The position numbers and the translations under genes were made by a program. From Microglena sp. YARC (taxonomy: Eukaryota > Chlorophyta > Chlorophyceae > Chlamydomonadales > Chlamydomonadaceae), in assembly GCA_022414725.1 (NCBI GenBank), contig CM039462.1, forward strand, positions 78,753,421-78,817,420: a stretch of DNA of 64,000 nucleotides. Direction: 5' to 3'. Positions 11,701-19,204 of the stretch are shown here, in pieces. Position 1 is the stretch's first letter. Every line of letters begins with the position of its first letter. The notes below the pieces were generated by a model. It saw only the letters and a list, made by a program, of their open reading frames with translations. It was not told where the DNA came from and made no database searches.

Positions 11701-14700
11701 CAGCTTCTAGGCTGCTCCCTGAGCTAGCCACTGGGCTAAGCCTCACAAATTTAGCAGCGCTAGAAAGCTGATTACATCAGCTTCAAGGTGCACTAGGTTG
11801 CTCTCTGTTTGGCTGACTAGCTGCTTAGAAGCTGCTGCTCATACCTGAAAAGAAAAACAGTGACCCTTACCCAAGTTTGAACATAGCAAGTACACGATTA
11901 TATTTTCCACCCTGCCCTGAAACTTCAAGAGAAGAAAAACACCAGCTTGCCAGGGCAAATGTTGACAAGCTTGCAGGGTAAGAACCTCAGCGGGGACAAT
12001 ACAAACCACTCCACATCCATCTCAATACCTGCAGCAGTGTATTTCCCAGCTTGATGTCTCGGTTTGCCACTCCACGTTGGTGGCAGTAGTCCAACCCAAT
12101 GATGAGTTGCTGAAACAAAAAGCGAACATGTTTCTCATCCAACGCCTTCCGCTTCACATAATCAAACAAGGAACCGTAACATGCATACTCCATTACGATG
12201 CCCAGGTAGTCCGCAGTCAGGAACAACTCCCTGCAGGATTTTGAAAAAGAGGGTTTGAGAGAGTGGAGCACATAATGTGCAGCTAGACACAAGCAGGGCA
12301 CATGCACTGTTATAGTTTTGAGAGACTCAGTGCGACCTCTGTTGAGCACCGGATTATATACCAGCTACTGAGTGGCTAAGAGCAGCCAGTGTTTTGTCCC
12401 TGCCTTGCTCTGTGCAGTGCCCGTGTCCGTCAGGACCAGGGGCTCTGCAATGCAGTACTACTGTACTGCCGCCCACTCCTATATCAGTCCGCTAAGACGG
12501 CGATCATCTATTGAATGCTATACTGTGTAACATCAATCAGTAGCTATAATCTCACGTGTCTGCAGTCTCACTCTATAGATTACTAAAACCTCAGTACAAC
12601 GCGCTGCCCCTTGAACCTCATGGAGCTCAAAGCACGGAGCCTGGGGAGGTCAGGGGGGGGGGGGGGGGGGGTACTTCTGACTACTTTAGCCGGACCTATG
12701 TCTCGCCATGCAGCGACGGAATGGCGAAGCGTCGCACACAACAAAAACAGTGAGCACAAATCGACAAGGTGAAGGTCCATATGAGGCTAACACTTGAAAG
12801 CACATGGCCATCGAGTTTAGGCAGACCACTGTTGTTCTTTTTGGCTACCCGCACCAGCTTCTAGACAGCTCTCTGCATCTGCCACTGGGCCAAACCCAAA
12901 GAGTCCTGGAGCACTGGAGAGCTGACGATACCAGCTCCCAGGTGCAAAGGTTGCTTCAGGTTGGGTTGAAGAGAAAGCCCAGGGATCTCCCTAGAAGCTG
13001 CTGCTCATAGTTGAAAAGAGAGCCCAGGGATCTCCCTAGAAGCTGCTGCTCATAGTTGGAAAGAGAGCCCAGGGATCTCCCTAGAAGCTGCTGCTCGTAG
13101 TTGAAAAGAGAGCCCAGGGATCTCCCTAGAAGCTGCTGCTCGTAGTTGAAAAGAGAGCCCAGGGATCCCCCTAGAAGCTGCTGCTCGTAGTTGAATAGAG
13201 AGCCCAGGGATCTCCCTAGAAGCTGCTGCTCATAGTTGAAAAGAGAGCCCAGGGATCTCCCTAGAAGCTGCTGCTCGTAGTTGAAAAGAGAGCCCAGGGA
13301 TCTCCCTAGAAGCTGCTGCTCGTAGTTGAATAGAGAGCCCAGGGATCTCCCAAGAAGCTGCTGCTCATAGTTGAAAAGAGAGCCCAGGGATCTCCCTAGA
13401 AGCTGCTGCTCATAGTTGAAAAGAGAGCCCAGGGATCTCCCTAGAAGCTGCTGCTCATAGTTGGAAAGAGAGCCCAGGGATCTCCCTAGAAGCTGCTGCT
13501 CGTAGTTGAAAAGAGAGCCCAGGGATCTCCCTAGAAGCTGCTGCTCGTAGTTGAAAAGAGAGCCCAGGGATCTCCCTAGAAGCTGCTGCTCGTAGTTGAA
13601 AAGAGAGCCCAGGGTTCTCCCTAGAAGCTGCTGCTCATAGTTGAAAAGAGAGCCCAGGGAGTTGCCTAGAAGCTGCTGCTTGTAGATGAAAAGAAAAACT
13701 TTGAGGCAGACACTGAGCCAGAACTTAGGAGTGCACGAAAACGTCCGGAAATGGGAACTTCTGAGGGCATGATGCTTAAAACCTGAATATCATCATCTAA
13801 AACTGTTTGGAACAACAAATAGTGTCTGCAAGTCGAATTGTTGGCCAATTGCACTGCTGCGGATAAAGATGACGGTGGCCATGATAGCAATGGGGCGACT
13901 AAAAGGAAAGTAATGATAACGCCTGGTGGGGCGTGGTGTTAAGGGAGCCCGTCGTACGCGGGTGGGGAGCGGTCTCCTACCTCAACTGGACAAGCTACCA
14001 TCGCGGTTGACGACGACCTCCAACGCCAAGAGCGACCGAAGGGGGAGTCGAACCCCGGACTCTTCATTCTTAAAGTGATTTTGTCTACCACTAGACCAAT
14101 GCATATCACTGAAAGAGGCTTCAAAGGAAAGTATGGAAAGTATGGAAATTGTATGTCTGGGTTACCTACTTGAACTGTATCACATGTGGGTGACGACCAA
14201 GCTTGCGATGGTTCAATACCTCAGCTCCAACGTACTGCAATGGTGGGCGCAGAGAAAGGGGAAACAACTTTATTAGTATGACCGGGGAAATATTGTGGTT
14301 TGGGTGAACATGTCTGAATACTATGGACTTACCATGCAGCGAAGTCGATGGTATGGATTGAAAGTGTTTCAAAAAGTAAGACATGAGAGGAGCAGTTCCC
14401 TTGTGGGAGGTGTCATGTGATTGAATCAAGACATACAGGAGAGGCCACTTTGAAATGGGTTCCAGGGGCATGGGAGGAGGTATAAGGGAGGACGTAGAAG
14501 GCAAGGTTACAAGTTCCGTCAGACACAGAAGGCTGGCTGACTATGCCCCTGCTTGACACTTCACAAGACAGGGATTACAGGAAAGCAATATTGTGGGCTA
14601 GAGGAAGTGTGGCTGCTGCCAACAGAATAGTAGCAGTGCTGTACCCCAGGATGGTTTCATGCTACCAGCTCCCAGGTCTCACCTTACTGGCCTGCAGCAG

Positions 14701-14934
14701 TTGAAGGAAGGATGGTGAGCAACAGACTGCAATACATCGACACCAACAAGCCCAACTGAATACGGAGCTTGGCCTTACCATTTCGCCTCGTTCGATGAAC
14801 TTAATCGCGACATTTTCTTTGGTGACCTTATGCCGCCCTAGGACCACCAGCCTGCTGTCCCCTGAGGCCAGGGTCCTAACTCTCTCATACGTCTGATTCC
14901 CGGCTAGAGGGTCGGATGTTCGGGAGGGGGGCAT
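971..14934 (-). CDS. SnRK2-like serine/threonine protein kinase, nine exons
   Basis: Exons on the minus strand: 14934-14779, 14691-14683, 14234-14170, 12230-12029, 9578-9522, 7107-6937, 6475-6339, 3354-3240, 1165-971 (stop included). All junctions are GT-AG and the phases join to 369 codons, the usual SnRK2 length. Seen in order: degenerate P-loop (ASGDSR where GxGxxG is expected), VAIKFIERG with the ATP lysine, the alpha-C glutamate in AEVLNHRKL, hinge VMEYACYGS, catalytic loop NRDIKLGN (HRD histidine replaced by Asn), [25 protein letters not shown], and the lobe end [10 protein letters not shown]. The C-terminal [12 protein letters not shown] matches the SnRK2 regulatory tail, followed by a duplicated 22-residue segment. 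SnRK2 kinases phosphorylate targets in osmotic/ABA-type stress signalling in plants; the role here is inferred. Start is the ATG at 14934, with no in-frame alternative seen. Introns 3, 4, 5, 7 and 8 are 1.9-3.0 kb and repeat-filled. Confidence 0.88.
1272..1363 (+). mobile_element. SINE family 1, truncated copy
   Basis: Matches the 3' half of the tRNA-derived SINE seen complete at 2978-3185, ending GCATTATCATTAC. It is flanked by the direct repeat TGCCGAAG (1264-1271 and 1364-1371), a plausible short target-site duplication. An internal block of the consensus near the end is missing. Confidence 0.6.
1813..1953 (-). mobile_element. SINE family 1, copy lacking most of the tRNA-like head
   Basis: Reverse-complement match to the SINE at 2978-3185 from its 3' end (AATGATAACGC) to the B-box region, where similarity stops abruptly. 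Lies in intron 8 of the kinase gene. Confidence 0.65.
2154..2372. repeat. Foldback element: two 83-bp inverted arms around a 53-bp loop
   Basis: Arms at 2154-2236 and 2290-2372 are near-perfect reverse complements (two or three mismatches by eye). A block ending ATGCCGGTCCC occurs both in the loop (to 2290) and again just after the right arm (to 2400). It could be a foldback MITE or a hairpin-forming relic. Lies in intron 8 of the kinase gene, so a pre-mRNA hairpin is expected on either strand. Confidence 0.85.
2661..2711. repeat. (GAT)n microsatellite
   Basis: About seventeen uninterrupted ATG/GAT triplets in intron 8 of the kinase gene. Confidence 0.95.
2978..3185 (+). mobile_element. SINE family 1, full-length tRNA-derived copy
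   Basis: Starts with a tRNA-like head containing an A-box-like TCTAGTGGTAAACC and a B box GGTTCAACTCC, the internal RNA polymerase III promoter of tRNA genes. The tRNA-unrelated body ends GGCGTTATCATTAC. Five other copies or fragments occur in the window, three with clear target-site duplications. Inserted in intron 8 just downstream of kinase exon 8, antisense to the gene. Confidence 0.8.
3431..6325. repeat. 90-bp minisatellite filling kinase intron 7
   Basis: About 32 tandem units of exactly 90 bp, nearly identical. Variants: CAATATC versus CAACATC, CACTCGG versus CACTAGG, one aberrant unit near 3900 and one missing G near 5143. The array starts about 14 nt inside the donor of intron 7 and ends 76 nt before the acceptor, so it makes up about 97 percent of the intron. 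Because 90 is divisible by three, several frames stay open on both strands; these are not genes. Confidence 0.97.
6719..6899. mobile_element. MITE with ~35-bp inverted ends (AGCAGCAGCTT family), copy 1
   Basis: Left end TTTTGGCTACTAGCAGCAGC and right end GCTGCTGCTGATAGCCAAAA are inverted repeats that continue inward through GGCAGCTCC/GGGAGCTGCC. Related copies lie at 11683-11857, 12836-13018 and 15183-15511. No clear target-site duplication was found, so the superfamily is not assigned. Lies in intron 6 of the kinase gene, next to exon 6. Confidence 0.7.
7111..7506. repeat. GAAGGGGATGTGAAGGAG minisatellite at the exon 6 acceptor
   Basis: Alternating short units (GAAGGGGATGTGAAGGAG followed by ATAT or by GGCATGGGCTATAT), forming 54-bp higher-order units. 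It ends 3 nt from the first base of kinase exon 6 (7107). On the sense (minus) strand it is C/T-rich and so supplies the pyrimidine tract of that 3' splice site. Confidence 0.93.
7507..7816. other. Kinase intron 5, mostly unique sequence
   Basis: No exon recognised. Around 7655-7700 there is a single copy of the motif GCACTAATTCTTGCAGTATCC that looks like the progenitor of the 54-bp array at 8630-9090. Confidence 0.5.
7817..8068. repeat. 28-bp minisatellite
   Basis: About nine units of GAGGTCAATGATTAGGATCA plus GATATGGA; a few units have CTATG for CAATG. Within intron 5 of the kinase gene. Confidence 0.95.
8186..8321. repeat. Dispersed repeat with GGAGCTCCGCC end, diverged copy
   Basis: Resembles the elements at 9151-9368 and 58151-58350: CACGTCGCAAGCGAC at the left end, GGGGGCTACC and AGGGGGAGCTCCGCC at the right. 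More diverged than the other two and with extra sequence internally. Confidence 0.45.
8630..9090. repeat. 54-bp minisatellite, main block
   Basis: About eight units containing CTATTAGAGCACTATTTCTT and GCAGTATCCAACAGTATC with a variable A/C-rich junction. Period 54 keeps one frame open on the plus strand without being a gene. A second block lies at 9395-9512 after an inserted dispersed repeat. In intron 5 of the kinase gene. Confidence 0.95.
9151..9368. repeat. Dispersed repeat with terminal palindrome AGCGTCGCCTGCGACGCT
   Basis: A near-identical end plus body is found at 58151-58350. Features: 18-bp palindrome at the left end, GCGAGTTAGTTA-like and GAGGCCGTTGGCTGA blocks, a GGAT microsatellite in this copy, and right end GGGGGAGCTCCGCCAAAA. 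The palindrome 12-15 nt from one border recalls the 3' hairpin of Helitron-like elements, but no CTRR end is visible, so the class is open. It separates two blocks of the 54-bp array. Confidence 0.6.
9395..9512. repeat. 54-bp minisatellite, second block
   Basis: Two further units of the 8630-9090 array, with longer CA stretches. It ends just downstream of the exon 5 donor of the kinase gene. Confidence 0.85.
9590..9895. repeat. GTTGGAAGTTGTTGGAAGTA minisatellite at the exon 5 acceptor
   Basis: Irregular tandem units of GTTGGAAGT and AGGAGGGATTTGGAGT. On the sense (minus) strand the array is almost free of G and ends 11 nt from the acceptor of kinase exon 5 (first base 9578), so it forms the long pyrimidine-rich tract of that splice site. 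Confidence 0.93.
10050..10221. mobile_element. hAT-type MITE, copy 1
   Basis: Begins CAGGGTACTTC and ends GAACTTTTCTG (imperfect 11-bp inverted ends). It is flanked by the 8-bp near-duplicate GTGATGTG (10042-10049) / CTGATGTG (10222-10229). Interior rich in AAAGCGC/GCGCTTT motifs shared with 40076-40268. CAGGG ends and 8-bp duplications are typical of hAT transposons; no transposase is present. In intron 4 of the kinase gene. Confidence 0.75.
10222..11682. other. Kinase intron 4 interior without recognised gene
   Basis: Holds a cluster of GGTCGCAC/GTGCGACC motifs (10340-10490) that may be subterminal repeats of another transposon relic, plus two poly(C) tracts (about 10779-10798 and 11571-11593). 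The 11040-11340 stretch has several CCGGTCGAAA-like motifs. No exon-like sequence was recognised. Confidence 0.5.
11683..11857. mobile_element. MITE AGCAGCAGCTT family, copy 2
   Basis: GGCTACTAGCAGCAGCTTCT at the left and AGAAGCTGCTGCTCATACC at the right as inverted ends; interior similar to 12836-13018 (CAGCTTCAAGGTGCA-like block). In intron 4 of the kinase gene. Confidence 0.65.
12836..13018. mobile_element. MITE AGCAGCAGCTT family, copy 3
   Basis: Left end TTGGCTACCCGCACCAGCTT, right end CTAGAAGCTGCTGCTCATAG followed by TTGAAAAGAG. Its right end passes directly into the 45-bp tandem array, whose unit equals this terminal region. In intron 3 of the kinase gene. Confidence 0.65.
13006..13683. 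repeat. 45-bp minisatellite derived from a MITE end
   Basis: About fifteen units of 45 bp, each with GAGAGCCCAGGGATCTCCCT and AGAAGCTGCTGCTCATAGTT (or CGTAGTT). The unit corresponds to the right terminal inverted repeat of the adjacent MITE copy 3. In intron 3 of the kinase gene. Confidence 0.95.
13913..14122 (-). mobile_element. SINE family 1 with 11-bp target-site duplication
   Basis: Complete copy in reverse orientation: 3' end ATGATAACGCC at left, tRNA-like head with B box at 14046-14060 and A box near 14084-14100. AAAGGAAAGTA flanks it at 13902-13912 and 14123-14133. In intron 3 of the kinase gene, same orientation as the gene. Confidence 0.85.
14683..14691 (-). other. 9-nt microexon of the SnRK2-like kinase
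   Basis: Between exon 1, ending KFIERGEM, and the exon starting [10 protein letters not shown] lies GCCAGTAAG, preceded by a pyrimidine tract plus CTGCAG and followed by GTGAGA. It adds Ala-Ser-Lys in phase 0. Known SnRK2 proteins carry several residues between IERG and the alpha-C helix, so including the microexon gives a more normal length than skipping it. Intron 1 would be 87 bp and intron 2 would be 448 bp. Confidence 0.65.
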
Positions 14935-15182
14935 AGCGACAAGTGACGGATCGACGGGATCTAGTGAAATGGATGGACGCTGAGCGCCTCGGGATGATTC
15001 TCGCGACAGAATCCTTGGCGAGCGCTACAATTCTTAACAGGGAAGAGTTTATGCGCGTCGTCCAAGATTAGCTTTTAGACTACTGGGTCGATGAGGGATG
15101 GTTGCTGACTTGCTGGGTGGAAGGGTAATTAGTAGGAATTGAACCCAGATCCATCTGACCTGTTCGCCATCAGGGGGGTTTA
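14935..15182. promoter_or_regulatory. Upstream region of the kinase gene
   Basis: Sequence immediately 5' of the kinase ATG (minus strand) and before the first repeat element. It must hold the 5' UTR and core promoter, but no convincing TATA box or other motif was recognised. Confidence 0.35.
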
Positions 15183-15511
15183 CTGGCTTTTCTTAGCAGC
15201 TTCTAGGCAGCTACCTGGATCAGGCGCTGGCCTGCGCGCTGGGCTGCGCCGCACTTTTTCAGCAGTTCAGGACAGCTGAGCGTGTCAGCTTGAAGGTGCA
15301 GACGTGCAGTAGGTTGCGTCAGGTTGGGCTGAATAGTCAGTCAGAGAAGCTGCATAGAAAGCTCCCCTGATTGCCTATTCAGCCTGCTAATGCAGCCTAT
15401 TGTATCTGGAAGCTGGCTGAATCCGCTGTCTAGAACTGTCGAAATCTTCGGGCTTAGGCCAGTGGCTGGCTCAGGGAGCTGCCTAGAAGCTGCTGCTCGT
15501 AGCTGAAAAAG
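15183..15511. mobile_element. MITE AGCAGCAGCTT family, copy 4 (long)
   Basis: Left TTAGCAGCTTCTAGGCAGCT and right AGCTGCCTAGAAGCTGCTGC are inverted ends. The interior contains two related halves, one resembling 11683-11857 and one resembling 6719-6899 (shared ATCTGGAAGCTGGCTGAATC), so it may be a composite of two copies. Confidence 0.65.
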
Positions 15512-15625
15512 GAAAAACGGGGGTAGTCAAAACGTTTGCGGGGAGGCGCATTACTCGTCTCCGATTTGGTCTTAGGCCCCGAAACCGTTGAAAAGTGAAA
15601 AAGTGCCTTGGGTCTTACACCTCGG

Positions 15626-15650
15626 GGGGGGGGGGGGGGGGGGGGGGGGT
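15626..15650. repeat. Poly(G) tract
   Basis: A run of more than 20 G. One of about twelve such tracts in the window. Confidence 0.95.
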
Positions 15651-15796
15651 ACTGGTCAAGACTCAAAACCCGGGTCCCAGGCCTGGAATTGAACACATTG
15701 CCCTTCAATCGTACGATAGATCGCTCAACGTCGTACAATACTTTTCGATACTGGTTTATCTGACTTGATTTTTCATGTATGAACATGTAAAGGCTA

Positions 15797-16100
15797 GTCC
15801 CCGTAATATCCCCTTGATCTCATACTGGTTTAATAAAAAAAGTGTACACAATAATGATATCGCACATATTGTACGGTTATAAATACAATACCGGTATTGT
15901 TTTTTTTTACATCCCCATATATCATTTACGAGGGTGGTGGATAGGCAATTCCCCGTAATATCCCCTTGATCTCATACCGGTTTAATACAAAAAAGTGGTA
16001 CACGATAATGATATCGCACATATTGTACGATTATAATTTTTAAGTACATTACCGGTAATGTATTTTTACATCCCCATATATATCATTTATGAGGGTGATG
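15797..16100. repeat. Tandem duplication of ~155 bp next to a LINE
   Basis: Two copies of a segment with CCCCGTAATATCCCCTTGAT, GATATCGCACATATTGTACG and CATCCCCATATA. Each copy ends with GAGGGTG(G/A)TGGATAG, which is also the first part of the LINE fragment that follows. A related sequence occurs near 49575-49670. Confidence 0.8.
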
Positions 16101-17050
16101 GATAGAGCACACATCCCTCGTTCAATGAGACACTGTCAAATGTGTGGGTTTCAAAAACCTGAGGATGAAATGCATATGTTTGAGTGCCCTTTTTATACTG
16201 ATATTCGCCTCCACTACCAGAAGCTTTTTACATATATTATTTATAGGTATGTCCATGAGGATACAGACTTAACCGTATAGAATGTGGAATTCTCCAATTC
16301 CACATTCAGAACCTTTATGAATGGAAATGGCACCAGGGTTGTGCAGGACGCGTGTCCTTGCGTCCCAGGACGCAACATGGGGAGGGTCCGTTGCATCGCA
16401 GACGCAACATGGGTGGGTCCCGGACACAGATCCATGATGTTGGTTGCGTCGCAGACGCAGGTTCAAGATGTTGGTTGCGTCTCACCCATAAGTTGATTGG
16501 CCCACCAGTCCACCACCACTCCATTGCCGTGGGCTAAGGCTTCTTTTGATAGTGAGACGCACCTTAATGATCTGAATGCGTCCCAGGACGCAACCTACCA
16601 AATTGGATGCGTTCCTGGACGCAACAGACCGAATAAGGTTGCATCCCAGGACGCAACACCTGGGGTCCGTTTGAAGTACCCTGAATGGCACTAAGACTTT
16701 TTGGAGCAACCTAGCCGACTATCTTTCTACCTGTAGAAGAGCAAGACAGGAAGCCCTGGACTGCTTAGTGGCACCGTAATTTATTATCCCTTTTTTTCTT
16801 CTTGTGACTTCTCATTTGTTAGCTTCTTACCTCCGCCACTGTGAGTGGTTGAGATCTGGGTCCTGCTCTAGGGGGTTTAATACCTAAGCCACCAAAACGG
16901 TGGCTGGGAGTTTGGTTTGTTTGTCCTCGACACACACCTGATGTAATGGGTTTTTTGCTTTGTGGGTGCTTTTTCTTTTTGTTTAAAGCACAGAGTCTCA
17001 TACACCCTCGAGGGGTCAAGTAGACTTTAACATGTAATGTAATGTAACGT
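16086..17050 (+). mobile_element. Non-LTR retrotransposon (LINE) 3' fragment, 5' truncated
   Basis: Encodes the zinc-knuckle-like end of a LINE reverse transcriptase ORF (IPRSMRHCQMCGFQKPEDEM, then HMFECPFYTDIRLHYQKLF), a motif usual downstream of RT domains. The 3' UTR ends in repeated TGTAA. Homologous in reverse orientation to 38526-39795. The RT core is missing, and a 350-bp hAT-type MITE interrupts the copy at 16334-16683. Non-functional. Confidence 0.85.
16334..16683. mobile_element. hAT-type MITE nested in the LINE
   Basis: Begins CAGGGTTGTGCAGGACGCG and ends TTTGAAGTACCCTG; flanked by perfect 8-bp duplication AATGGCAC (16326-16333 and 16684-16691). Alignment with the uninterrupted LINE copy at 38.9 kb shows this exact segment as extra. 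Many GGACGCAAC/GTTGCGTCC subterminal motifs, as expected for hAT transposase binding sites. No coding capacity. Confidence 0.85.
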
Positions 17051-17743
17051 ATTTACCTAATCCTCAAAAAGACAATTCTGCCAGGTTAAGGGATTAGGTA
17101 GTCGAACCATCCGTTTAAAAACGATCCTGCAGCAATACAACCAATGAACCAATCAACCATAAACCTGCAGCAATACAACCAATCAACCTTAAACCTGCAT
17201 GTTCGGATGTTTGCTCGATAAATGCTTTCATATACCGTATATACAATTATCTGATGTGCAATCTCGAATTTGAAGCTAGAGCGAATCTTCCTCCGTTTAT
17301 CCATGAATGTATAACACGAAATAAAAAATAGTTCGCCTTATTATGTACATGAACTAAGAAGGCAGTACATGAACTAAGCAATCAAGGCATGGGGCTGATC
17401 TGCCGTGTAAGGTCTGGGCCTGTCCAGGAAGATAATTTGGCCTGCGCCAACCGCTTAACCGAAGTACCGAAGGTAACTACCGCTACCGTTGGTCCGTTGG
17501 TCGCATCCCCCCCCCTGTACTAAAGTTGGGGGGGGGAGAAGAATTCTGACCTGACCCCCCTGCCACGATCTGGACAGCCTGCAGTGCGCTTATCCTCGCA
17601 CGCCCTCGTCCATCGCCACAAATCAAAGAGCTTTCTTAAACTTCTGAAGCCTCCAGCTCAAATCGCATCGTCTGAATTTTCGTGAAAAAACCCAGCGTGA
17701 CTCGACTTTTCCCACTTTCTCCAGCTCAAACAGCCCATGCAGG
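17051..17743. other. Intergenic, nothing recognised
   Basis: Contains a short imperfect direct repeat (CAGCAATACAACCAATCAACC, 17130-17190) and a C/G-rich patch near 17505-17535. No gene features were recognised. Confidence 0.5.
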
Positions 17744-17932
17744 ATGAGCTGTACAGCGAATGCATCTGTCCCAAGTTGCGATAGATGCGCCCCGCTCCAG
17801 AGGGAGTACCGCGAATCTGCGCTGCTCTTCGTTGACCTGCAACGCCTGTCGTGCGACCGAGAGAACATCGAACTGTTCTCGACGTGGCCGGCTGACGACC
17901 AGGCTACATTTTTCAACCGAATAGAAAAGCAG
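17744..17932 (+). CDS. Possible first exon of an unknown gene
   Basis: ATG-started open frame of 63 codons ending at CAG|GTTAGT, a good splice donor. The encoded peptide has SCDRCAPLQREYRESALLF near the N-terminus and then an acidic, globular-looking stretch (LSCDRENIELFSTWPADDQ); codon use is mixed, unlike the surrounding simple repeats. Not recognised as a known family. A second ATG seven bases upstream (17737) opens a 15-codon frame. No downstream exon was found, since the next 7 kb are repeats. Confidence 0.35.
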
Positions 17933-17982
17933 GTTAGTGGGCGAAGATCATAAAAGCGGAATTCACATCGAAGGCTGCTGCA

Positions 17983-18859
17983 TGAAACCAAATGATAAAT
18001 AAAATGAAGAGCAGAATGAAAAACAACTATCTGGATCAAAATGGAAAACAAATGGAGATACAAATTGAAAGCATCTGGAGTACTGCATATGGAGAATAAA
18101 ATATGGACAACAAAATGGAAAACAAATTTGGGGGAAAAATTGGAAAACAAAATATGGGAAACAAAATGGAAAACAAAATATGGGAAACACATTGGAATAC
18201 AAAATATGGGAAACACATTGGAAAACAAAATATGGGAAACAAAATGGAAAACAAAATATGGGAAACACATTGGAATACAACATATGGGAAACACATTGGA
18301 AATCAACATATGGGAAACAAAATGGAAAACAAAATTTGGGTGAAAAATGGAATACAACATATGGGAAACACATTGGAAAACAAAATATAGGAAACAAAAT
18401 GGAAAACAAAATATGGGAAACACATTGGAATACAACATATGGGAAACACATTGGAAATCAACATATGGGAAACAAAATGGAAAACAAGATTTGGGTGAAA
18501 AATTGGAATACAACATATGGGAAACACATTGGAAAACAAAATATGGGAAACAAAATGGAAAACAAAACATGGGAAACACATTGGAATACAACATATGGGA
18601 AACACATTGGAAATCAACATATGGGAAACAAAATGGAAAACAAAATTTGGGTGAAAAATTGGAATACAACATATGGGAAACAAATTGGAAAAAACAACAT
18701 ATGGGAAACAAAATGGAAAACAAAATATGGGAAACGCATTGGAAAATAAAAATTGACAACAAAATCAAAAATAAAAATATGGGAAGCACATTGGGAAACA
18801 AAATATGGGAGCCAAATTGGAGACCTAAATGGTAGACACAATTGACAAGAATCTGGAGA
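17983..18859. repeat. GGAAAACAAAATATGGGAAA minisatellite, left block
   Basis: Irregular tandem units such as ATATGGGAAACAAAATGGAA, ATATGGGAAACACATTGG and AAAATTTGGGTGAAAAATTGG in a higher-order pattern. It continues after an inserted SINE at 19087-19204. It lies directly downstream of the putative exon donor at 17933. Confidence 0.95.
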
Positions 18860-19071
18860 GGTAATGATAACGCCTGGTGGGGCGTGGTATTAAGGGAACC
18901 CGTCGTACGCATGTAGAGAGCGGTCTCCTACCCCAACTGTACAAGCTACCATCGCGGTTGACAACGACCTGCAACGCTAAGAGCGACCGTAGGGGGAATC
19001 GAACCCCCGACTCTTCGTCCTCAGAGTGATTCGGTCTACCACTAGACCAATGTATATCACTGAAAGGGGCT
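18860..19071 (-). mobile_element. SINE family 1 with 15-bp target-site duplication
   Basis: Full copy in reverse orientation with a tRNA-like head (CGAACCCCCGACTC, complement of the B box, near 18998-19012). ACAAGAATCTGGAGA flanks it at 18845-18859 and 19072-19086. It split the minisatellite, so the array is older than this insertion. Confidence 0.9.
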
Positions 19072-19086
19072 ACAAGAATCTGGAGA

Positions 19087-19204
19087 ACAAAATGGAAAAC
19101 AAAATATGAAGAACTAAATGGAGATCGAAATGGATAACAAAATGGAACACAAATTGGAGAACAAATTGGAGAACAAATTGGAGAACAAATTGAAGAACTA
19201 AATG
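19087..19204. repeat. GGAGAACAAATT minisatellite, right block
   Basis: Continuation of the array interrupted by the SINE; the last units are GAACAAATTGGA repeated. Confidence 0.85.

Noticed and set aside
17963..18912. Phe/Cys/Pro-rich membrane-like protein on the minus strand
   Set aside because: Translation of the ATATGGGAAACA minisatellite; the frame even crosses a SINE insertion.
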